64,000 bases of DNA from Candidatus Hydrogenedentota bacterium (GTDB taxonomy: Bacteria > UBA8481 > J006): the NCBI GenBank assembly GCA_003697085.1, contig RFFU01000032.1:34220-98219 (forward strand), written 5' to 3'. The notes under the pieces were generated by a model. It did not search any database. It was not told the DNA's origin and saw nothing but the letters and a program-made list of their open reading frames with translations. Of the stretch, positions 57,731 through 64,000 are shown one piece after another. A program made the translations under genes and the position numbers. How positions within the stretch are numbered: the first letter of the stretch is position 1; every line of letters begins with the position of its first letter.

Positions 57731-58106
57731 CATTGAAATCCTATCGTACAACGCTTCCGCTACAAACGGTAGCCGCGGAATCCGGAAAGAGTCATTTTGA
57801 CAGGATCAACTGCCCTAGGCAGGAAGGAAAGTCGCAATTCTGGAAATGAGAACAAGGAGAGACACGAGATCTCTCCCTGGGAGCAAGTGCATCCTTCCCG
57901 CATGAAACTCGCCCGTAGTGTAGGGCTTCAGCCTGCAGGAAGAAGGACGAAAACAACGCTCTCGTTTCCCGGGCGGATTAATCAAAAACTGTACTTCACA
58001 TTCGTCCCGCAGGTTGAAGAATCTTCACTTCCTTTTCGCTTCCACAATGCGACGCAGGAACCTTTTTTTGTGAAGAAGCAACGAAGAGGAAAAAGGGAAA
58101 CGGCCT
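57731..58106. other. Intergenic region between relA/spoT and secF
   Basis: 376 bp on the minus-strand path. It has a short palindromic TAGGGCTTCAGCCTGCA (57921-57937), a type seen in intergenic repeats of many environmental genomes. No ORF with coding character. Confidence 0.45.
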
Positions 58107-59927
58107 TCAGTATCCCCGGCGTTTTTTCTTCGACGATTTCGGGCGTTTTCGTCGTCTTCGGCCGGACGGCCTTTCCCTCGTTTCAGGAACCGAACTTGGT
58201 CCGGCGGCCTTTGGACCGCCGGGAAGCGCGTCGCTCGCGGTTACGGCCGCCGGTGCCGGAGCCACCGCTCCGCGGCGTTTCACGATCGACTTCATTCCGG
58301 CCGGCCCCGGAGCCGTTCGAAGTCCGTCGGTTTTACGCTCCTTCCACCAGCGCCGCGCCGCGCTCCATTCGACCAATAACGGTGCTGCGACGAAGATCGA
58401 AGAATAGGTTCCGATACCGATCCCGAACGCCAGTGTCAGCGAGAGATCTCGGATCACAACCGGACCGAAGAAGAGAAAGGCCAATACGGCCGCCAGCGTC
58501 GTCAGCGACGTCGCCAACGTTCGCGAAAGCGTCTCCGTAATCGCCAGATCGATGATCTCCGGTCGCGGATCCTCGCGGACTTTTCCAAGTTTCTCGCGGA
58601 TCCGATCGTAAACGACGATCGTATCGTTGATCGAATAACCGATAACGGTCAGGATCGCCGCAACAATCGGGATAGAGAATTCCAGTCCGAGTATTCCAAT
58701 AAAGAGGGTTGAGAGAATGGCATCGTGGGCCAAAGCGACGATCGCTCCTACGCCGTAGCGGAGTTGAAACCGAAAAGAGACGTAGAGAACGATCAGCAGA
58801 AGCGAGATCAAGCCGGCCTTGAAGGCGGATTTCTTCAGATGGGCTCCGATCTTCGGTCCGACCGTCTCCGCCGAAGCCACGATGAACGTGCCGACGTGAG
58901 CATGCTCGAGCAGAAGCCGTTTCATCAACCCTCCATCTTCCTCCGTCGAGACATACTCCGCCGCCTTCTCCACGGAAGGAAACAGACCTCCAAAGTCGTG
59001 ATTTCTGTGGTCGAGCAGGATCTCGGCGCGCGTGAGAAAGTCCTTCGTGAAGAACGGAAGGAACGCGCGCGCCAGATCCTCCGGAGGCGAAACAAGGATG
59101 CTGGCAACCGTTCCGTGGGTTTCCGTATCGGCCGTAAAGGCCCGCTGAAGTTCGGGGTTGTCGTAACGCTGAAGAGAGAAATCCTGAAGAAATTCCGATA
59201 TCGTCTTCCACGACCGCTCCCCTTTCTCCTCGATCCGCTCCGAAATCTTCCTCGCCAGATTCTCCACGCGGTACGTCGCCAGGCGCTCCGCCAGCGCCTG
59301 CGGTGTCGGGACCTTGTTCAGATCGAAATCCTTCGGTGTTCCGCTGGGAGGGAAGGCCCGCGAGAGTTTGGCGTCAAGGAGTGCCGAAACATTCTCGTTG
59401 AAAAGACGCTGGAAGACTTCCTCCAGTTCCTCGCGTTTGACGGTTCGGAAATCATAGAGCGGAGGCTTGCCGTTCTGTTCGAGAAACGGAGCCAGAAGTT
59501 GGGAAAGGCTTTCTTTTTCGAGAAGACCCGCGAAAGCCCCTCGAATATCCTCCACAGAGAACTTTTCGCCTTTCGCGTCTCGAACCCGCAGAAAGGTTCG
59601 AACCATCGAATCGATCCAGACCGTTCCGCGAACATCGACCGAGATCTCCCGGGCTTCCTCCTTCGAACCACCGAGTTTTCCGATCGTACGGATGTTGCTC
59701 CCCAGTCCCGCCGGAAGCAGGGCTTCTCGGATTTCAGCCAGCCGCTCCGTGGTGACCGGCTCGGCGAACTTGACGATCACGGAAGTCCCGCCGACGAAAT
59801 CGATCCCGTAGTTGAGTCCTCCTCGAACCAGCGTCCCGATTCCGAAGATCACGAAGAGAGCCGCGGAGAAGGCGTAGGCCTTTCGCCGCCACGAGATGAA
59901 GGGAAAGGTCTTCTTCTGCACCGTCAT
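58107..59927 (-). CDS. secF: SecF with a ~235-residue periplasmic insertion
   Basis: A 606-residue SecF; typical SecF is about 300. TM1 (17-36) and GLNYGIDFVGGTSV are normal, and the conserved VGPKIG (356-361) leads into five helices with SINDTIVVYDRIRE. Residues about 105-340, between TM1 and TM2, are an extra, mostly helical, charged domain with no family I recognise. The C-terminus (about 60 residues, ending SGRRRRKRPKSSKKKRRGY) is strongly basic, perhaps ribosome- or membrane-facing. SecD overlaps upstream by 4 bp. Confidence 0.95.
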   Translation of the reverse strand: MTVQKKTFPFISWRRKAYAFSAALFVIFGIGTLVRGGLNYGIDFVGGTSVIVKFAEPVTTERLAEIREALLPAGLGSNIRTIGKLGGSKEEAREISVDVRGTVWIDSMVRTFLRVRDAKGEKFSVEDIRGAFAGLLEKESLSQLLAPFLEQNGKPPLYDFRTVKREELEEVFQRLFNENVSALLDAKLSRAFPPSGTPKDFDLNKVPTPQALAERLATYRVENLARKISERIEEKGERSWKTISEFLQDFSLQRYDNPELQRAFTADTETHGTVASILVSPPEDLARAFLPFFTKDFLTRAEILLDHRNHDFGGLFPSVEKAAEYVSTEEDGGLMKRLLLEHAHVGTFIVASAETVGPKIGAHLKKSAFKAGLISLLLIVLYVSFRFQLRYGVGAIVALAHDAILSTLFIGILGLEFSIPIVAAILTVIGYSINDTIVVYDRIREKLGKVREDPRPEIIDLAITETLSRTLATSLTTLAAVLAFLFFGPVVIRDLSLTLAFGIGIGTYSSIFVAAPLLVEWSAARRWWKERKTDGLRTAPGPAGMKSIVKRRGAVAPAPAAVTASDALPGGPKAAGPSSVPETRERPSGRRRRKRPKSSKKKRRGY

Positions 59928-61699
59928 ATCGATAACCTCGGTTCCTGAGAACCAAGCACGAGTTTCTCGAAGATGGTACGGCTGACGTAAACGGCGGTGT
60001 ACATCGAGCAGAGGATGCCGATCGAAAGTGTGACGGCGAAGCCGCGGATCGGGCCCGTCCCGAATTCATAAAGAACCATCGCGGTGATCAGGGTCGTCAG
60101 ATTCGCGTCGAAGATCGTTCCGAAGGCTCGTTCGAAGCCGGCATTGACCGCGCTGAACGGTCCTTTTCCGTCGGCCAGTTCCTCCCGAATCCTCTCGAAG
60201 ATCAGAATGTTGGCGTCTACCGCCATACCGATCGTGAGAACGATCCCGGCGATTCCCGGTAGAGTCAACGTGGCGTGGAACATCGCCAAGCAGGCCATCA
60301 CGAAGACGAGATTGAGCAAAAGGCCAAAGTTGGCGATGACCCCGGAACCTCGGTAACGCGCCAACATCATCAAGACGACAACGAGGAACCCGATCGCCGC
60401 GGCGATCATTCCTTTCCGGATCGAATCGCGTCCCAACGAAGGCCCGACGGTGCGATCCTCGAGAATCTCGACCGGAGCCGGAAGCGCACCGCTTCTGAGG
60501 ACGACGGCGAGATCCCGGGCCTCCTCGTGTGTGAACTGTCCCTCGATCTGCCCGCGCCGCGTGATTCGCGATTTCACGCTCGGAGCCGATTGAACGACAC
60601 CATCGAGAACGATGGCCAACGGCTTGTTTCCGTGCATCAGTTCCGCCGTCAACCGCCCGAATTCCTCCGCCCCCTCGTCGCCAAATTCAAATGTGACCAG
60701 AGGCCGATTGCGCTCGTCATAAAAGACACGCGCCATCTCCAGATCTTCACCACTCATCGCCGGATCCGCTTCCAACAGATAAAGCGGAATGATCTTCTCG
60801 CCGTCCCGAACTTCCTCGATGCCGAACGCCAGCGTGCTGCCTTCGGGAATCTTGTCCTGTGCCGCCGGGGTTTTCAGGATTTTGTTGAAGGCCTCCTTGT
60901 CTTCCGCCTTGATGTAGAAGAGCGTTCTGTCTCTGCCGACGGGACGGGACCCGAGCAGTTTCTTCAGTTCTCCGTCAACGGCGGCGTCGATGGCGTCGAG
61001 CGTTTTTTTCAACTCCGCATCCTCACGGACACGGTGGAACCTCAATTGCGCCGTCCGCCCGATCAGGCGCCGGGCTCGCCCCGGATCGGCCGCCCCCGGC
61101 AACTCAACGACAATTTTATCTTCCTCGATCAAATGAATCGACGGTTCCGCTACGCCGAAGGCATCGATCCGGTTCCGGATGATCTCCAAGGCCCGGTTCG
61201 ATGCCGCCTTAATCTCCCGGGCAAAGGCTTCCTTGTCCAACCGAGCTTTCACAAGCGCCACGCCCGGACGCTGGGGATCCGTCGAGAACTCCGGTGGCAC
61301 AAGATATCCGATCGTTTTTATCGCTTCCTCTATGTCTTCCTTGCGGTTCTTCACCGCCTCGGGATTCACTTCGATCAGAATGGCGTCCTTCTCGGTCAAA
61401 ATGCGATGCCCCATTACGGCGATCGATTTGTCCCGGAAAATCTTGGCCGCCCTCTTGTTGCACGTCAGAAGGATGTTGTGTTTCAACGCATCCGTCTTGA
61501 TCCCCAGCACCATGTGGATTCCCCCCTGGAGATCGAGGCCGAGGTTGATGGCTCGTTCCCGGATCGTCGCGGCTCGATCCGGATTCGCCGCCGCTTCCTC
61601 AGGGGTCATCCGACTCCACACCAGTGTCGGATAGAGAAAGTACCCGGCCAAGGCCACCGAGGCCACGATTACCAGGATTCTGAATCGCATCTTGTTCAC
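59924..61699 (-). CDS. secD: Protein translocase subunit SecD
   Basis: A 591-residue SecD: TM1 near the N-terminus, GLDLQGGIHMVLGI, periplasmic P1 domain with RNRIDAFGVAEPSI, and the C-terminal six-helix block with GIVLTIGMAVDANILIFERIREE. With SecF it uses proton motive force to assist protein export. A GTG at 61699 or ATG at 61690 could be the start (AGGAG is close to the former). No yajC is visible upstream. Confidence 0.96.
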   Translation of the reverse strand: MNKMRFRILVIVASVALAGYFLYPTLVWSRMTPEEAAANPDRAATIRERAINLGLDLQGGIHMVLGIKTDALKHNILLTCNKRAAKIFRDKSIAVMGHRILTEKDAILIEVNPEAVKNRKEDIEEAIKTIGYLVPPEFSTDPQRPGVALVKARLDKEAFAREIKAASNRALEIIRNRIDAFGVAEPSIHLIEEDKIVVELPGAADPGRARRLIGRTAQLRFHRVREDAELKKTLDAIDAAVDGELKKLLGSRPVGRDRTLFYIKAEDKEAFNKILKTPAAQDKIPEGSTLAFGIEEVRDGEKIIPLYLLEADPAMSGEDLEMARVFYDERNRPLVTFEFGDEGAEEFGRLTAELMHGNKPLAIVLDGVVQSAPSVKSRITRRGQIEGQFTHEEARDLAVVLRSGALPAPVEILEDRTVGPSLGRDSIRKGMIAAAIGFLVVVLMMLARYRGSGVIANFGLLLNLVFVMACLAMFHATLTLPGIAGIVLTIGMAVDANILIFERIREELADGKGPFSAVNAGFERAFGTIFDANLTTLITAMVLYEFGTGPIRGFAVTLSIGILCSMYTAVYVSRTIFEKLVLGSQEPRLSI

Positions 61700-62325
61700 G
61701 TCTCCTGTTTCCTCTCCTTCTATCTCCCGCTCCCGCGTCTCCTCCCGCGGTTCCCTCCCGACCAGTTCTCCCTTTTCCTCGAAGACTTCTCCGATCCGGA
61801 AGAGTCAATCTCGAGAAAAGCAGCGTCTCCGCCGGGATGAAGGAGCACTTCTAACCCACATCGAGAGAAAAAGCAACCCAATCGAAACGGAGGGGGTGCC
61901 TGGCGAAAAATGGGCACCTTTTGCCGGATCGTGTCAGTCTACTCCTGGGCAAGCCTCCGCATAGGATCAGGGTGGCCGAAAGGTGAACCTCTACGAAGCC
62001 GTTTTTGCAGGCAAGATGCCTGCGCTCCCAAGAAGGCCTGTCTGCCGAAAAATTGACTCTGCGCACAATTTGCCATGCACCTGAAACGGAGGGTTGCGGA
62101 ATTCAATAAGCCCCGCCCGGCGAGACCGCCGCCCCGAAGGAGCCTCGTTCGCAACGTGATCCACGCGCAGCGCAAACTTTCCACCGGCTCCGCCTCTTCC
62201 CCTTTTCCGTCTCCTTCTTTCTCCCTCCCGTTTTCGTATTCCCCCCTCGCGTCCGACCCCGCCTCTCCTCTGCGCCTCCGGAAGGGTTTCGATATACGCT
62301 TCATCCAAGCGATTGCCCGCAGGTA
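61700..62325. other. Intergenic region with short repeat, copy 2
   Basis: 626 bp between divergent secD and the PilZ-like gene. At 62007-62030 is the second copy of the GCAGGCA.GATGCCTGC repeat ending GCTCCCA, here followed by AGAAGG. The right part is C/T-rich. Frames on both strands have no coding character. Confidence 0.5.
62007..62030. repeat. Short intergenic repeat, copy 2
   Basis: GCAGGCAAGATGCCTGC followed by GCTCCCA, one base different from the 14,005 copy. Confidence 0.75.
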
Positions 62326-62808
62326 TTGACTTTTGCCCCTTGCCTGGAGAAAAATATCTCTGTGGGCGAATTGGAAAATGGGAAGGGAATTGGTCGGCGG
62401 CGGGATCCGCGGTATGTTGAGGAAAGTACCGACCTTTCGGATTGGATTCAGGTCAAAGTCGCCCGGCAGTTCGGTGATCAGGTCAGCATCAACGGCCTCT
62501 TATGGGATCTGACTCCGCGAGCCGTGCGGATCGCGGTGCCATCTGATACCGTGAATCCGGACGATTTTCCGCTGAGCGTCGGAGCACGAACTCTGTTGGT
62601 TTTCCGATTTCGAAATCTGGCGACCGCCGCGGCTCAAGCCACCGTAATGCGCGTTGACGAGGTGAAGGACAAAGCCAAGGGCGTTGTACTCTACTTCGAT
62701 CATATCCGAGACAAAGACCGCGCGGCGATCGAGCAAATCTGTCGCGCGTATAACAAGAACGAGGAATTACGCGGGGACGCCGCCGAATCGGCTCCTGCCT
62801 CCTCCTGA
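62326..62808 (+). CDS. PilZ-like domain protein
   Basis: A 160-residue protein. GRRRDPRY gives an R-x3-R type c-di-GMP contact, and a beta-barrel follows (IQVKVARQF ... INGLLWDLTPRAVRIAV ... TLLVFRFRN ... GVVLYFDHI). The DxSxxG half of the PilZ motif is replaced by DLTPRAV, so c-di-GMP binding is doubtful. The listed start is a TTG; a GTG at 62362 just before the arginine motif is equally possible. It lies 16 bp before coaX. Confidence 0.6.
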   Translation: MTFAPCLEKNISVGELENGKGIGRRRDPRYVEESTDLSDWIQVKVARQFGDQVSINGLLWDLTPRAVRIAVPSDTVNPDDFPLSVGARTLLVFRFRNLATAAAQATVMRVDEVKDKAKGVVLYFDHIRDKDRAAIEQICRAYNKNEELRGDAAESAPASS

Positions 62809-62824
62809 ATTCTCGAACTCTCTT

Positions 62825-63607
62825 ATGCCCTCTGAATATCGCCTTCTCGCCGTCGATATTGGAAACACCGAAACCGGTATCGGCTTCTACGAAATTTCTC
62901 ACGGACAGGACCTCCGCCTCCTTCGATCATTGCGCTTCCCGACGAGACGAGGGACGACCTCCGACCTGCTCTTCTCCTTCCTCGCCCCCCATTTTCCGCT
63001 CCCGAACCGCTTCGCCCTCTGTTCCGTCGTCCCTCCGCTCATCTCCCCGTGGAAGGCGCTTGCCGCATCCCAGACGGAAGGCCGATGCCTCGTCCTGGAA
63101 CCGGAGATCGTTCCCGATATCGCGATCGAAATCGACCGGCCGGCTGAAGCCGGGATCGACAGAATCGTCAACGCCTGGATGGGGTTTCGCCGTTACGGTG
63201 GACCGCTTGTCGTCGTCGATATGGGAACCGCGACAACCTTCGACATCGTCAGCAAGGAAGGTTCTTATCGCGGAGGAATCATCGCGCCGGGGATGAAGAT
63301 TTCGACCGAGGCATTGGCCTCGCGCACCGCGAAACTTCCTCCCATTGATTTCCTTCCCCCCGAAAGGATCATCGGAACGAACACCGTCGCGGCTCTCCGC
63401 TCGGGAATCGTTCTCGGTCACGAAATTCTCGTCGCGGGTTTCCTCGATCGTCTCGCGAAAGAAGAAGGACTTTCCCGCGCCGTGGCGACAGGGGGTTTTT
63501 CTTCCACAATGAGCACTGATCTGAAAAAACGCTTCCTAGCGGTCGACCCCTTCCTGACCTTGGACGGCATCGCGGCCATCGCTCGACACATCTTCTATCA
63601 GTCCTGA
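62825..63607 (+). CDS. coaX: Type III pantothenate kinase
   Basis: A 260-residue CoaX: AVDIGNTETGIG (phosphate loop), RIVNAWMGFRRYGGPLVVVDMGTATTFD and YRGGIIAPGMKIS are the family motifs. It phosphorylates pantothenate with ATP in CoA synthesis. The ATG at 62825 gives a normal length; the open frame upstream belongs to the PilZ-like gene in another phase. No strong ribosome-binding site precedes it. Confidence 0.95.
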   Translation: MPSEYRLLAVDIGNTETGIGFYEISHGQDLRLLRSLRFPTRRGTTSDLLFSFLAPHFPLPNRFALCSVVPPLISPWKALAASQTEGRCLVLEPEIVPDIAIEIDRPAEAGIDRIVNAWMGFRRYGGPLVVVDMGTATTFDIVSKEGSYRGGIIAPGMKISTEALASRTAKLPPIDFLPPERIIGTNTVAALRSGIVLGHEILVAGFLDRLAKEEGLSRAVATGGFSSTMSTDLKKRFLAVDPFLTLDGIAAIARHIFYQS

Positions 63608-63703
63608 TTCACCCATTTTTCGATCTCCGATCGATCCGCAGGCGGAAAGAGACGCTCGTTCTCCCCGTTTCGCCTTCTTCCGCCGCTTCCCGTTCCTGGT
63701 CGA

Positions 63704-64000
63704 TTACGGTCGTTCCGCGGCGACGACGCCGTTCTCGGAAGCAAGTTTCAGCAGTTTCCGTTTCAAGCGCGGGATATCAATATCGGGACGCGGCGGCATC
63801 TTCTTCGCCGCCGCCAGCGCCTTCTCGTAAAAGACCCGCGCTTCCTTCAATCGACCGAGCCGCTCGTACGCATCCCCGAGATGCTCCAGTATCACCGGCT
63901 CGTTCGTGTCTCGGCGGGCTGCACGCTCCAGATACGCGCGCGCCAGTTCATACGCCCCCTTCTGAAAATAAACCCATCCGAGGGAATCGAGATACTCGGG
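63704..64000 (-). CDS. TPR-repeat protein, C-terminal part, cut by window edge
   Basis: The frame enters from the right edge and ends at a TAA at 63704; 98 residues are visible. At least two TPR units are clear: YLDSLGWVYFQKGAYELARAYLERA and HLGDAYERLGRLKEARVFYEKAL. A basic tail of about 35 residues follows. Such proteins act as scaffolds, often in outer-membrane biogenesis. The size and N-terminus are unknown. Confidence 0.85.
   Translation of the reverse strand, partial: PEYLDSLGWVYFQKGAYELARAYLERAARRDTNEPVILEHLGDAYERLGRLKEARVFYEKALAAAKKMPPRPDIDIPRLKRKLLKLASENGVVAAERP

Noticed and set aside
62075-62329. 84-codon plus-strand ORF between secD and the PilZ-like gene.
   Set aside because: Proline/serine-rich low-complexity frame in C/T-rich DNA, no start signal.

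Overview
The window reads as chromosome from an uncultivated Gram-negative bacterium. It carries ADP-heptose and Kdo genes for LPS (gmhA, a split hldE, kdsB), SecD/SecF, an outer-membrane PorV-like barrel and a giant exported protein with a FlgD-like C-terminal domain. The GC-rich coding, frequent GTG and TTG starts, long runs of ATGA-overlapping genes and dispersed intergenic repeats fit a little-studied lineage. The PorV-like/FlgD-like pair hints at an FCB-type or candidate-phylum relative. I cannot name the phylum from the sequence. No rRNA or tRNA gene, CRISPR array, phage or transposase gene was seen.

Layout. 1-20 kb, minus strand: a protein-thiocarboxylate cysteine cluster (cysM, JAMM peptidase, cysO-like), an A-type Fe-S carrier, a Cache histidine kinase, an operon-like run of glutaredoxin-thioredoxin reductase fusion, thiC and cysteine desulfurase, then panC with a membrane protein, a sugar oxidoreductase, a deacetylase and an acetyltransferase, then gmhA-hldE1-hldE2/kdsB-pyrG-rlmB. 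19.8-31 kb: a PorV-like protein coupled to a protein of about 3,350 residues built from about 16 repeats. 31-39 kb: a divergent ThiD, Rex, and a RiPP-like locus: lasso-type B2 peptidase and HPr-kinase-like gene on the plus strand, facing a minus-strand operon of LtaS-like sulfatase, PqqD-like RRE, SPASM radical SAM enzyme, 75-residue candidate precursor and PRMT-like methyltransferase. 39-47 kb, plus strand: FAD protein, an FGGY-like protein, and a MurNAc-recycling operon (murQ-anmK-nagZ-SSS symporter). 47-52.6 kb: repeat elements, a hypothetical, ispE, a methyltransferase and a GT-39-like membrane enzyme. 52.6-61.7 kb, minus strand: GT4, SRAP, rlmN, relA/spoT, secF, secD. 62.3-64 kb: PilZ-like protein, coaX and a partial TPR protein.

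The most interesting region is 32.8-39 kb. It combines lasso-peptide-type leader handling (RRE, B2 peptidase, kinase-like protein, and a small ORF with a YxxP motif) with a SPASM radical SAM enzyme and an arginine-methyltransferase-like enzyme, but has no lasso cyclase. Other unusual items are the glutaredoxin-TrxR fusion with an internal ribosome-binding site, the HldE2-KdsB fusion, SecF with a periplasmic insertion of about 235 residues, the SSS symporter in a muropeptide operon, and paired 240-bp inverted-repeat elements, one of which encodes the symporter's C-terminus.
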